Of a stretch of 64,000 nt of DNA, positions 15,273 to 24,186 are shown one piece after another; the first letter of the stretch is position 1; every line of letters begins with the position of its first letter. The translations under genes and the position numbers were made by a program. The stretch is taken from assembly GCA_963782495.1 (NCBI GenBank), contig CAWAJU010000004.1:62001-126000 (forward strand). Direction: 5' to 3'. The notes under the pieces were generated by a model. The model saw only the letters and a program-made list of their open reading frames with translations. It had not been told where the DNA came from and did not search any database. This DNA is from DASQBT01 sp963782495. GTDB lineage: Bacteria; Pseudomonadota; Gammaproteobacteria; Burkholderiales; Thiobacillaceae.

Positions 15273-16876
15273 CTAGCCTGCTAAGCAGCCGGTTATCGCC
15301 AGATAGCCCACCGCGGCACTGAACTTGCCGTTGTAGTTGGCCTGTTCCAAAGGCTCCAGTATGGGTATCACCACATCGTGCAGCGGCGCTTCCCAGTCAC
15401 CGGGATGCTGGAAGTTGCTCATGATGTAGCAGAAGCCGTTGACATCATCGACTGCATGCAGGCCGGTGGATTCGGCGCCGGAAGGACGGGACAGGATGCG
15501 GCTCAATTCCTTGGTGTCCACGTTGTAGGCCCACAGGAAGTTGTTCACGTGGTTGCCGTTGTCCTCGCCGATGAACAGGGTGCGCATGGCCTCGGAATAC
15601 TTGAGGTTGTCCGGGTTGGCAATCTTGTCGGCGTTCGCGCTGTTGCGCAGGGCGTCGCGAATGGCCAGGTCCTCGCCGATCAGGGCGGCAGGCGCGGACA
15701 TGGACACGGAGACCCATTCGCCGTGGATGTGGTTGCCGTCGCTGTCCCTTTGTCCTCCGGTCAACACATGCTCGTACACCGCGCCGGCAACCGGGCCCTG
15801 CACCTTGATGTCGGTGGTGCCGTCGGTCATGGACTTGTAGATGTAGGACATGGCGGAATAGGCACGCTTGTCGGCGGCATTGACCGTGGTGCCTTCCATC
15901 TTGGTAAAGGCCATGGAGGCGCCCTTGCAGGCGGCGTACCGGTGGGTTTCCAGGAAGGCGGCGGCCTTGTCCATACCGGGCACGAACTTGACCCAGCTGG
16001 CTGCCGCCATTGAAGCGGATCCTGGTGTAGCTGGTGTCGCCCGGGTCGCTGGTCTTCACGTCGACGATGTCGGCGGCAGTAAGGCTGTCGGCAAGGGCCT
16101 TGATCTGGTCCCTGGTGGCATGACCCAGCTTGATCCAGGAGATGTCGCCTGCGCCGGGTCCAACGCCGGAGGTCTGGATCCATTCGGCCACGTAAAGCGT
16201 ACCGGCGGACAGGTCGCGCCTGTGGTCGGCGAGGAACATGAACAAGCCGCCGTTGGTGGCATCGTCGCCCATCAGCACAGTGCGCTCGTCGGGCATGACC
16301 TGCACCAGTTCATGCGAAATGCGGCCCAAGCAGTAGTGCTTCTTGATGCTGCCGGTGCCGTCGGGATGGACGGTCACTTGAGACAGGTGGCCATAGTGGT
16401 ACGGGTTGGCAGCATTCTCATTGCCATACAGATTCTGGCTGAAGGCCTGGAATTGGTTGTTGGTGGCGATGGTCCCCGCATCGGGCTCGTATTCCTCGCT
16501 CGACAGGTGAGTGTTCCACGGGGAACGGCTTGCGCCGCAGGTGATCCACAGGCCATGAACGCCGCTGGTATCGACATTAGACGTCGGGCACCATATCGCC
16601 AGTGAGGAAGAAGGTTTCGTAACCCAGCGCACAGATTTCGGAATGGTGCCCGATTTTCTTGGTGAGCGTCGAGGCAACATAGGTCGTTGCCATCTGCGCC
16701 GGGTTGGCAAGCGACGGGGCTGGCATCGAGCCGAAGGAATAGCGCACGGGCTGGCCAATCGCCATGGCTTCGGCCACCAGGGGCAGGCCGGCCAGAGAGG
16801 AGGCAAGTGGCAACATGGGCACGCCGTTCAGCAGTTGCAGCGCGCGGCGGCGAGATTCGGATTGAGGTTTCGACAT
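15273..16876 (-). pseudogene. phoX: PhoX-family (DUF839) alkaline phosphatase, two reading-frame breaks
   Basis: The protein can be followed across three frames. Codons from 16876 give a twin-arginine-like leader (SRRRALQLLNG) and then YETFFLTGDMVPD before a stop near 16577. The next frame continues VDTSGVHGLWITCGASRSPWNTHLS to RIRFNGG near 16005, and the last frame gives AASWVKFVPGMDKAA to the end, including IGEDNGNHVNNFLWAYN and GFCYIMSNFQHPGDWE. These are PhoX motifs (Ca/Fe-dependent secreted phosphatases exported by Tat). The 1604-nt span is 534 codons plus two bases, so two insertions restore a normal-length enzyme of about 533 residues. Either a recent pseudogene or assembly error. Confidence 0.8.
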
Positions 16877-17096
16877 GTGAGGTCTCCCGTTATTCCAGAT
16901 TCAGGTTATTGGCTATGCCCTGGCAGTAGCGGGGCAGGCACAGCCTAACCGGCAAATATGACTGGCCTATGTGACCTGGACCTGATCCCTTGCTTGCGTG
17001 AATCCCCCGTCGTTCGCGGCCAAATCTCTTCGGGATTGCCTGATTGGCGGCAATTCGCCCTACAATCGGATCTGTCCAAATGGAAGGAGCGCGGTA

Positions 17097-17744
17097 ATGA
17101 AAAAATGGCTGGCGATCGGTTTTCTTGCACTTGGCCTTTCGGGTTGTGGCTACAACACCCTGCAGACTGCCGACGAGCAGATCAAGGCATCCTGGTCGGA
17201 AGTCTTGAACCAGTACCAGCGGCGCGCCGATCTGGTTCCGAATCTGGTGAATGTGGTGAAGGGCTATGCCAGTCATGAAGAAAAGGTCCTGACCGAGGTG
17301 ACCGACGCGCGCGCTCGCGTCGGCCAGATCCAGGCCACGCCGGAATTGGTCAACGACCCTGCGGCATTCCAGAAATTCACCCAGGCCCAGGGCGAGCTGT
17401 CTGGCGCCTTGTCCCGCCTGCTGGCCGTTTCGGAAAACTATCCCAATCTCAAAGCCGACAGTTTGTTTCGCGACTTGCAAGCGCAACTTGAGGGAACGGA
17501 AAACCGCATCACTGTGGCACGCAAGCGTTATATCGACGCAGTGCAGGAATACAACGTCACGGTCAGAAAATTTCCCAGCAACCTTACCGCGATGATGTTT
17601 GGCTTCAAGACCAAGGCGAATTTCAGCGTCGAGAACGAGAAGGCCATCAGCGCGCCGCCCAAGGTGGATTTTGGCACGCCGGCGCCCGCGGCCCAAAATG
17701 CGCCGCCGTCCGGAAGTCAAAGTTCGCCGAGCCCTGCGTATTGA
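17097..17744 (+). CDS. LemA family lipoprotein
   Basis: 215 residues. ATG 17097 is preceded by AAGGAG. The N-terminus is a lipoprotein signal (KKWLAIGFLALGLSGCGY, lipobox L-S-G-C). The LemA core follows: ASWSEVLNQYQRRADLVPNLVNVVKGY, helical coiled regions, then RYIDAVQEYNVTVRKFPSNL. The Ala/Pro-rich C-terminal tail is disordered. The function of LemA is unknown; it regularly sits beside TPM-domain proteins, as here. TACAAT at 17072-17077 is a likely -10. Confidence 0.88.
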   Translation: MKKWLAIGFLALGLSGCGYNTLQTADEQIKASWSEVLNQYQRRADLVPNLVNVVKGYASHEEKVLTEVTDARARVGQIQATPELVNDPAAFQKFTQAQGELSGALSRLLAVSENYPNLKADSLFRDLQAQLEGTENRITVARKRYIDAVQEYNVTVRKFPSNLTAMMFGFKTKANFSVENEKAISAPPKVDFGTPAPAAQNAPPSGSQSSPSPAY

Positions 17745-17760
17745 GTTCATTTCTCCATTC

Positions 17761-18690
17761 ATGAATCGCCAAGGCCCTCCGGGCCCCGCGATGACGGTCA
17801 TGGCGAAGCAACCACGAAGCAATCCAGTCAGTATTGGCTGGATTGAGCTATTCCTTGCCGCGCTGATTACGCTGGGCGCTTTTCTGCCTGCCAGGGCTGA
17901 GGTGCCTGTGCCGGCGCTGACTCAGCGAGTCACAGATCTGACCGGCACGCTGAGTACAACGGATGTCCAACAGCTTGACCGCAAGCTTGCGGATCTCGAG
18001 GCGCGCAAGGGCAGCCAGATCGCCATACTCCTGATTCCCAGCCTGGACGGCGAAGATATTGCCTCGTTCGGAATTCGGGTAGCGGAAAAATGGAAAGTCG
18101 GGCGCAAGGGCGTGGATGACGGCGCGATCCTGATCGTTGCCAAGAATGACCACAAGCTTCGAATTGAAGTGGGCTACGGTCTTGAAGGGGCGATTCCCGA
18201 TGCCATTGCCAAGCGGGTCATCGCCGAAATCATCACGCCAAAATTTCGCGAGGGCGATTTCGCGGGCGGCATCAATGCGGGCGTCGATCAACTGATCCGA
18301 TTGATCAATGGCGAGTCCTTGCCCGCACCGGCAAAACAGTCGGGCTCGAACCCGGCCGCGCTCGGCAGTGCGTTTATCTTCAGCTTGATTGGAGGCGTAA
18401 TTGGCGGCGCCATACTCTCCATGTTTGTCGGGCGTACCGCCGGAAGTCTGCTTGGCGCGGTGGGCGCCGGGCTGGCTGGCTGGTTGCTAAGCGGCATACT
18501 GATGCTGGGAATCTTCAACACCTTTGTTGTGCTCTCCATGCTGGGCGGCCTGGGGCGTGGCGGTGGTTGGTCAAACCGCGGCTGGGGTGGAGGAGGCGGC
18601 TTCGGCGGCGGCGGTTTTGGTGGGGGAGGAGGCAGCTGGGGCGGCGGGGGTGGCGGCTTTGGCGGTGGAGGGTCATCGGGATCATGGTAG
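17761..18690 (+). CDS. TPM-domain membrane protein with glycine-rich C-terminus (YgcG-like)
   Basis: Up to 309 residues. After a signal helix (FLAALITLGAFLPARA) comes the TPM domain: VTDLTGTLSTTDVQQLDRKLADLEARKGSQIAILL, KWKVGRKGVDDGAILIVAK and IEVGYGLEGAIPDAIAKRVI. Two membrane segments follow, then about 50 residues of Gly-rich repeats with Trp, Phe and Ser. The start is unsure: ATG 17761 lies 17 bp after lemA but lacks a ribosome site, and the next ATGs (17791, 17800) fall in a dispersed repeat that seems to have inserted over the original start. The LemA-TPM pair is likely a membrane-associated complex of unknown function. Confidence 0.82.
   Translation: MNRQGPPGPAMTVMAKQPRSNPVSIGWIELFLAALITLGAFLPARAEVPVPALTQRVTDLTGTLSTTDVQQLDRKLADLEARKGSQIAILLIPSLDGEDIASFGIRVAEKWKVGRKGVDDGAILIVAKNDHKLRIEVGYGLEGAIPDAIAKRVIAEIITPKFREGDFAGGINAGVDQLIRLINGESLPAPAKQSGSNPAALGSAFIFSLIGGVIGGAILSMFVGRTAGSLLGAVGAGLAGWLLSGILMLGIFNTFVVLSMLGGLGRGGGWSNRGWGGGGGFGGGGFGGGGGSWGGGGGGFGGGGSSGSW
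17797..17828. repeat. Dispersed repeat element, copy 2
   Basis: GTCATGGCGAAGC plus ACGAAGCAATCCAG corresponds, in opposite orientation, to copy 1 at 5964-5999 with some losses. It overlaps the predicted 5' end of the TPM-domain gene, so part of that gene's N-terminus may be repeat-derived. Confidence 0.4.
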
Positions 18691-19184
18691 CTCGCGTGCT
18701 GAAACACCTGTTCTCGCCTCCCTGGCGGTTGCGTACCTCGTTCCCGCGTTCGACCCAGGATGCCATTGAGGCGGCGATCAAGGGGTCCGAAATCCACCAC
18801 AGCGGCGAATTGCGTTTTGTCATTGAAGTCGATTTGCCGGTACTCGACATCCTGCGCGGCATGTCAAGTCGGCATCGGGCGATTGAAGTGTTCAGCCAGC
18901 TGAAGGTTTGGGATACCGAAGAAAACAGCGGTGTGCTGATCTATGTATTGCTTGCCGACCACGCGCTGGAGATCGTCGCGGATCGCGGCCTGGCACGACA
19001 CGTCGAACAAACGGAATGGGATGCCATTGCCCTCGACATGCAGGCCGCCTACGCCAAGGGAGAGTTCTTGACCGGATCAGTTGCGGGCATCGAGGCCATT
19101 ACGCGTCTGCTGGAACGGCACTTTCCGCCCGGCGCGGCCAATCCGAACGAGTTGCCGGACCGGCCAACGATTTTGAGGCGATAA
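18684..19184 (+). CDS. Second TPM-domain protein
   Basis: 166 residues; ATG 18684 overlaps the stop of the preceding TPM gene. The domain is recognisable from AIEAAIKGSEIHHSGELRFVIE, VFSQLKVWDTEENSGVLIYVLLADHALEIVADRGLARHV and YAKGEFLTGSVAGIEAI. It lacks a signal peptide and Gly-rich tail, so it is probably cytoplasmic. LemA plus two TPM proteins is a widespread three-gene operon of unknown role. Confidence 0.85.
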   Translation: MVARVLKHLFSPPWRLRTSFPRSTQDAIEAAIKGSEIHHSGELRFVIEVDLPVLDILRGMSSRHRAIEVFSQLKVWDTEENSGVLIYVLLADHALEIVADRGLARHVEQTEWDAIALDMQAAYAKGEFLTGSVAGIEAITRLLERHFPPGAANPNELPDRPTILRR

Positions 19185-19192
19185 GGGAGAGC

Positions 19193-19817
19193 ATGGGCGT
19201 TCAGTCCCTATGCCAGCGAAATCCCGATGCAGTCCATCTATTTCTTCGACCTGCAATTCCGCCGACAAGTCGCCAGGGGCGAGTTCGCACTCAACCCCTT
19301 CGAGGAAGCCGTGCTACCGCATCTGTATGGGGGCGTGCTGGATTTGGGCTGCGGGCTGGGTAATCTTGCCATTGCCGCAGCAAGAAAGGCTTGTGCGGTC
19401 ACCGCGCTGGACGCCAGCGGTACCGCGGTTGATCGCATCAATTACGCCGCCAACCGGCTCGGCCTCAGCTTGGCGGCCTATGAAGCTGACCTCGGCAGGT
19501 TTGAAATCGATGGCGATTACGACTGCATTGTCGCGATTGGTCTGCTCATGTTTTTCCCCAGGGAAAAGGCAAGTGCATTACTGTCCGACATGCTCAGGCA
19601 CGTCAAGGCGGGTGGCGTCATCGCGCTTAATGTGCTGATCGAAGGCACGACTTTCCTGGGCATGTTCGAGCCCGGCCACTATTGCCTGTTTGCGGAAAGC
19701 GAGTTGGACCAGGCATGCAATGGCTGGGAAATTCTGCTGTCACGCCATGACGAATTTCCCGCGCCGGAAGACACGCTCAAGAGATTTCACACACTGGTGG
19801 CGAGAAGACCGGCCTAG
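19193..19817 (+). CDS. SAM-dependent methyltransferase (TehB-like), start probably frameshifted
   Basis: Class I methyltransferase with motif I VLDLGCGLGNLAIAAA, motif II ALDASGTAVDRI and motif post-I DYDCIVAIGLLMFF. The continuously open frame starts at ATG 19227 (196 residues, no ribosome site). ATG 19193 has GGGAGA upstream but reads MGVQSL; removing one base would join it to FSPYASEIPMQSIYFF of the main frame. The 625-nt span is 208 codons plus one base, in line with one insertion. The substrate is unknown; TehB homologues methylate small oxyanions or thiols. It follows the TPM genes by 8 bp and may be in that operon. Confidence 0.75.
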
Positions 19818-20012
19818 GCATTAACTCTTGGGTTCAAAGCGAATTCGAAGCCAGTCCGCACATGCGGGCTCGCTCCTCGCGGCGGCAAGCAGGGCGCGCA
19901 TTGCGTCCCGCCAAGCGGCGCACAAGCGGTAGCCCTCCGAGTACAGAAACTGCCCCACAACTCCCTGACAACGGCTTGTCGCGACATTTGGCGACGAAAG
20001 CCTGGAGCGTCA

Positions 20013-21230
20013 TCAATGCACGAGGTCGTTACGATGCCGCTTCCACAAGCCGGTCATGACGATGCTGATGAACAGGCCAAATATCAGCATCACAGAGTGG
20101 ATATGAAGTTCGGCCTTGACCATCAGGGTATAGGCGCCAATCAGCAACAGGATGCCAATGTTTTCATTGAAGTTCTGCACCGCAATGGAGTGACCGGCGC
20201 CCATGATCAGGTGGCCGCGATGCTGGAGCAGGGCATTCATGGGCACGACGAAGAATCCGGAGAGGACGCCGGCCAGCAGCAGAATCGCGTTTGCCAGCGC
20301 AACGCCGTGCACCCAGATCATCGTGATGGGAATAAAACCGATGGCGATGCCTGCCGGAATGACTTTAACGGACTGGTCCAGCTTGACCAGCCTGCCGGCG
20401 ATGGCTGCACCAATGGCAATGCCGACGGCGACAAGCCCGGTCATCTGCGTGGCCCGATCCAGCCCGAAGGCGAGGTTGAACGCTGCCCAGGGAATGATGA
20501 TCTGGCGGAGAGTCGCGCCGACGCCCCAAAACAGAGTGGTGACGGCGAGCGACACCTGCCCCAGGGGATCTTTCCAAAGCAGGGTGAAGGCGTGCCAGAA
20601 ATCATGAACCACAAATCCGGGTTTGCGGCTCGGCAACCTGTGGTCGATCGGTACCTGAGGGATGAACAGGTTGACGATGGCGGCCAGCAGATAGAGCGCG
20701 GTGATGGTTCCAATGGCGAACATGGGAGGCGGAAGGATGCGGGTCACGCCCAGGCTTGCCAGGCCCAGGCTGGCAGTATGTGGATTGATGAGGGCGCCCC
20801 CGATGATCGCGCCCAGTACGATGGCCGCGACCGTAGTGCCTTCCATCCAGCCATTGGCCGCCACCAGGTGTCCAGGGGCCAGAATTTCAGTCAGGATGCC
20901 GTATTTGGCTGGCGAGTAAATTGCCGCACCGACACCGACGACGGCATAGGCGGCCAAGGGGGGGATGCTCATCAGCATGGCAAGGCAGCCAAGGAATTTG
21001 AGCGCATTGCCGAGGAACATCACCCGTCCCTTGGGCAGCGCATCGGCGAATGATCCGACGAAGGGCGCCAGCACAATGTAGGGAACGACAAAGGATTCCT
21101 GAAGCAGGGACAAGTGCCATTCGGGCGCGCCATAAAACATCAGCAAGCCGATGGCGGCGAACAACAGCGCATTGTCTGCGAGGGCGGACAGGAACTGAGC
21201 GGTCAGGACAATATAGAACGGGCGGTTCAA
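20013..21230 (-). CDS. lplT: Lysophospholipid transporter LplT
   Basis: A 405-residue major facilitator with about 12 helices. MNRPFYIVLTAQFLSALADNALLFAAIG at the start and SPAKYGILTEILAPGHLVAANGWMEG in the middle are diagnostic of LplT. It flips lysophospholipids across the inner membrane for re-acylation by Aas; no aas gene is adjacent here. It is transcribed alone. The 195 bp between the methyltransferase and this gene hold no recognisable feature. Confidence 0.9.
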   Translation of the reverse strand: MNRPFYIVLTAQFLSALADNALLFAAIGLLMFYGAPEWHLSLLQESFVVPYIVLAPFVGSFADALPKGRVMFLGNALKFLGCLAMLMSIPPLAAYAVVGVGAAIYSPAKYGILTEILAPGHLVAANGWMEGTTVAAIVLGAIIGGALINPHTASLGLASLGVTRILPPPMFAIGTITALYLLAAIVNLFIPQVPIDHRLPSRKPGFVVHDFWHAFTLLWKDPLGQVSLAVTTLFWGVGATLRQIIIPWAAFNLAFGLDRATQMTGLVAVGIAIGAAIAGRLVKLDQSVKVIPAGIAIGFIPITMIWVHGVALANAILLLAGVLSGFFVVPMNALLQHRGHLIMGAGHSIAVQNFNENIGILLLIGAYTLMVKAELHIHSVMLIFGLFISIVMTGLWKRHRNDLVH

Positions 21231-21464
21231 AGGAGCACTCGATAAATCCCGCTTGTACCTGAAAAGGGGGTCGTTGATGCGAGCATCGTTTTATGGATTG
21301 GCCGGGATCGGAAGAACTCTCTATTTATGCCGATTTATCAAGACTGTGGTGTTTTGCAGAGGTCATCATATTTTTATCCGAATTAAGCCCTTTGGCTGTT
21401 GGCTTACGGGTAAATTTATGGTTCAATAAAAAAGATTTCTAGTTAGAGTTTTACGGGCAGGCAA

Positions 21465-22415
21465 ATGGCAGACCGCAGACTTCAAGTATTTTACACCGTA
21501 GCCAAACAGCTGAGTTTCACCAAAGCGGCTGAACTGCTCTACATGACCCAACCGGCGGTCACCTTCCAGGTCAAGCAGTTGGAAGAACATTTCAATACCC
21601 GCTTGTTCGAACGTAGCCATGGGCGGATTTCCCTGACACCAGCTGGTGAACTTGTCATGGGGTATGCCGATCGCATCCTCAGCCTGTCGACTGAAATGGA
21701 TGCGCGTGTGGGCGAGATGACCGGCCAGGTCACTGGCCCGCTCATGATCGGGGCGTCCACCACCATCGCGGAATATCAGTTGCCACGGATTCTGGGCGAG
21801 TTCAAGGAACGTTTCCCGCAGGTGCATGCCCGTCTCACCGTGGCCAACTCGGAAACAATCGAAAGCAAGGTGGCGGACCATACCCTGGACGTAGGCCTGA
21901 TCGAGTCACCTTCCCATAACCCCACGCTTTCTACGCATGCCTGCTGCGACGATGAGCTGGTGATGATCTGCGCACCCAGTCATCCCCTGGCGGGCAAGTG
22001 CATTGTGTCTCCCAAGCAACTGGCCGAGCAGCCCTATGTTTCGCGCGAGCAGGGCTCCGGCACCCGGCAGGTGATAGACCAATACTTTCGCGACAATGGC
22101 ATCAACCCCGACGATCTGCATATCGAAATGGAACTGGGCAGCCGCGAAGCGATCAAGGGCGCCGTCGAGGCTGGTCTGGGCATCGCCATTCTGTCTTCTT
22201 CCACTCTCACCAAGGAGATCAAGCTGGGGGACCTGTCGGCGATCCGTTTGGAGCCGCCGCTGTTTCGTCAGTTGTCCCTGGTGTATGCGCCGGAGAAATT
22301 CCGCAGCAAATTGCTGGATTCGTTTATTGCGTTTGTGGAAGCCAGATTCGGAAACTGCGCTACCGAAGTGATGCCAATGCGCCGCGCGACGCCCAAGGCC
22401 AAAGTCCGAACTTGA
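21465..22415 (+). CDS. LysR-type transcriptional regulator
   Basis: 316 residues. N-terminal winged HTH (LQVFYTVAKQLSFTKAAELLYMTQPAVTFQVKQLEEHF), then the effector-binding domain starting near VTGPLMIGASTTIAEYQLPRIL, with IYV-like ligand segments SREQGSGTRQVID and LGSREAIKGAVEAGLGIAIL. The GSGTRQ motif resembles regulators of the CysB/CbbR-like group that respond to small anionic metabolites. Its target is not evident; the divergent neighbour is lplT, 234 bp away across an AT-rich promoter region. Confidence 0.85.
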   Translation: MADRRLQVFYTVAKQLSFTKAAELLYMTQPAVTFQVKQLEEHFNTRLFERSHGRISLTPAGELVMGYADRILSLSTEMDARVGEMTGQVTGPLMIGASTTIAEYQLPRILGEFKERFPQVHARLTVANSETIESKVADHTLDVGLIESPSHNPTLSTHACCDDELVMICAPSHPLAGKCIVSPKQLAEQPYVSREQGSGTRQVIDQYFRDNGINPDDLHIEMELGSREAIKGAVEAGLGIAILSSSTLTKEIKLGDLSAIRLEPPLFRQLSLVYAPEKFRSKLLDSFIAFVEARFGNCATEVMPMRRATPKAKVRT

Positions 22416-22437
22416 GCGGTGGGTTGAAAGGCGTGCC

Positions 22438-22824
22438 ATGAGCCCGGATGCACGCAAATTGTTGGATTGTTTTCGGCGTTTGTCCGCCGATCGCCAGCTG
22501 GCCCTGCTCGACTATGCGCAATATCTGGCAGGCAAGGAAGAGAACGCTCAGCAGAGCGACGTACCCGCGGTTCCCCTCGACATTCCAAGGCCGGACAACG
22601 AAAGTGTCATCAAGGCTGTGCGCCGGCTGCGGGAAACCTATCCCATGCTGGATCAGAACCGGGTGTTCAGCGACGTGTCGAGCCTGATGACGCGCCACGT
22701 GATGCAAGGCATTGCAGCGGTCGACATCATCGACGAAATGGAAATCATGTTCCGTCGTCACTATGAAGCACACACTGGTGGTGACAGCGCTACGCCAGTT
22801 CTCCCTGACAATTCCAGCAACTGA
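22438..22824 (+). CDS. Conserved hypothetical protein
   Basis: 128 residues, soluble, no signal peptide. The N-terminus MSPDARKLLDCFRRLSADRQLALLDYAQYLAG is a helical segment similar to antitoxin-like DUF2281-type starts. The second part has VIKAVRRLRETYPMLD and LMTRHVMQGIAAVDIIDEMEIMFRRHYE, also helical. It starts 22 bp after the LysR stop, so it is probably co-transcribed. No function can be named. It overlaps the 3' end of the opposite-strand zinc-ribbon gene by 35 bp. Confidence 0.65.
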   Translation: MSPDARKLLDCFRRLSADRQLALLDYAQYLAGKEENAQQSDVPAVPLDIPRPDNESVIKAVRRLRETYPMLDQNRVFSDVSSLMTRHVMQGIAAVDIIDEMEIMFRRHYEAHTGGDSATPVLPDNSSN

Positions 22825-23092
22825 GGAAGTTTGCGGGATTCTTCTCGCCACAGGCGGGGCACGACTTTTCCGGTCCCAGGTTGATCGAAGCGAGCTGCTT
22901 GACCAGGCTCAAAGCCAGTTCGGCCTGTCGGTCTTCTTCCACCCAGACCTCGGGCCACTGCTGGGCAGCCAATTCACCCGCACCGCCGACCGCATGGGCG
23001 TTAAAGATGTGCGCGCGGATTCCTTGTGTTCCCAGGGTGTCCACCACCACTTGGGCATCGGGCAAGTTGGCTGCCAAATAAATTCGCTTCAC
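22790..23092 (-). CDS. DUF2007 domain protein with C-terminal zinc ribbon
   Basis: 100 residues from GTG 23092, which overlaps the M48 gene's stop (GTGA). MKRIYLAANLPDAQVVVDTLGTQGIRAHIFN is the DUF2007 signal-transducer-like ferredoxin fold (small GlnB-like domain), QWPEVWVEEDRQAELALSLV completes it, and the end CPACGEKNPANFLSCWNC is a CXXC..CXXC zinc ribbon. The role is unknown. Translationally coupled to the protease gene. Confidence 0.75.
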   Translation of the reverse strand: MKRIYLAANLPDAQVVVDTLGTQGIRAHIFNAHAVGGAGELAAQQWPEVWVEEDRQAELALSLVKQLASINLGPEKSCPACGEKNPANFLSCWNCQGELA

Positions 23093-24177
23093 GACGGGCT
23101 CCGCCTGATCGCTGGCCAGTCGTAGGGCAGAGGCTTCGCAGGCCATGTACCTTCCCGCTTGATGGCAGCCCGCAAAGCCTGCAGGCGTTGTGTGCTGGCC
23201 GGGTGATCGGACAGGAAGGGGACAGCCTTGCCATCCTGTTTGGCCAGCCTGCTGAAGAAACTCAGCATGCCGCTGGGCGCAATGCCGGCATTCTTCAGCG
23301 CCGCCAAACCCCCGAGATCCGCTTCCGATTCCAGATCCCGACTGAACTTGAGGTCGCCCAGGTTGACCGCCGCAGACCCAAGCGCGCTTCCCGAGACATT
23401 GCCGATCGCCAGTGACAGTACCGCTCGCCAGCCCAGTCTGCGAATCAGATTTTTCAGGGTATGGCGCTGTTCCACATGCTGCATCTCATGCGCCAGCACA
23501 CCCGCCACCTCTTCGGCCGAATCGGAGGCCTTGATAAGGCCACTATTCACCACGACATAGCCACCCGGGACGGCAAAGGCATTGATGCTTGGGTCATCGG
23601 CGATATACCAGTGGTAAGTGTAGCGGGAGTCCTTGGTGAGTTGTTTCCCGATTGTCTCGACTGCCTGCCAATCTGCGCCAGTCTGGCGCAAGTGCAACTC
23701 CCTGGTGGCCTGCTGGAATGCCTCACGCCCGAATTGCGCCTCTTGTTCGATGGACATGTGATCCGCCACCCAGCCTGTCATGCTTTCGGACTTCCAGAAA
23801 AACAGGGACGCCAGGAGCAGCGGAAGTATCGCCGCCAGCGCGAGCAGACTCAAGCTCATTCCAAAACGGCGCTTATGACGGCGGATATCCTTGGATGCCG
23901 AACGCAGCAAGTCATCTAACGGGGCAGGGGCGGAGTTGGTTAGCTGTTCCTGGGCAGCAGCATCTTGCGGACTCATCGCCCAGCGGCCTTCTTCCTGATG
24001 CCAGAAGAGATAGATTTGTTTGTGGTCGAAACCGCCCAGCGTCACGCCGATGGTGTCCACTGGCGCCTCGACTGACTGACCCTCGATCACCAGATGGGTG
24101 GCGGTGAATCGGGCTCGCGCCTTTTCTCCATGGGCAGGCAGGTGAGGGGCAAACAGCAGGATATCGAAATCACTCAT
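23089..24177 (-). CDS. M48 family metalloprotease, membrane-anchored
   Basis: 362 residues. An N-terminal cytoplasmic domain of about 110 residues precedes a transmembrane helix (MSLSLLALAAILPLLLASLFFW) and then the peptidase domain, with the zinc motif VLAHEMQHVEQRH (HEXXH) and the downstream glutamate in SRDLESEADLGGLAAL. Related to BepA/LoiP-type quality-control proteases. The N-terminal soluble extension is unusual for the family. It is followed by the coupled DUF2007 gene. Confidence 0.85.
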   Translation of the reverse strand: MSDFDILLFAPHLPAHGEKARARFTATHLVIEGQSVEAPVDTIGVTLGGFDHKQIYLFWHQEEGRWAMSPQDAAAQEQLTNSAPAPLDDLLRSASKDIRRHKRRFGMSLSLLALAAILPLLLASLFFWKSESMTGWVADHMSIEQEAQFGREAFQQATRELHLRQTGADWQAVETIGKQLTKDSRYTYHWYIADDPSINAFAVPGGYVVVNSGLIKASDSAEEVAGVLAHEMQHVEQRHTLKNLIRRLGWRAVLSLAIGNVSGSALGSAAVNLGDLKFSRDLESEADLGGLAALKNAGIAPSGMLSFFSRLAKQDGKAVPFLSDHPASTQRLQALRAAIKREGTWPAKPLPYDWPAIRRSPS

Positions 24178-24186
24178 GGCGCGATC

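Noticed and set aside
18288..18800. Proline-rich minus-strand open frame
   Set aside because: It is the reverse complement of the glycine-rich tail of the TPM protein.
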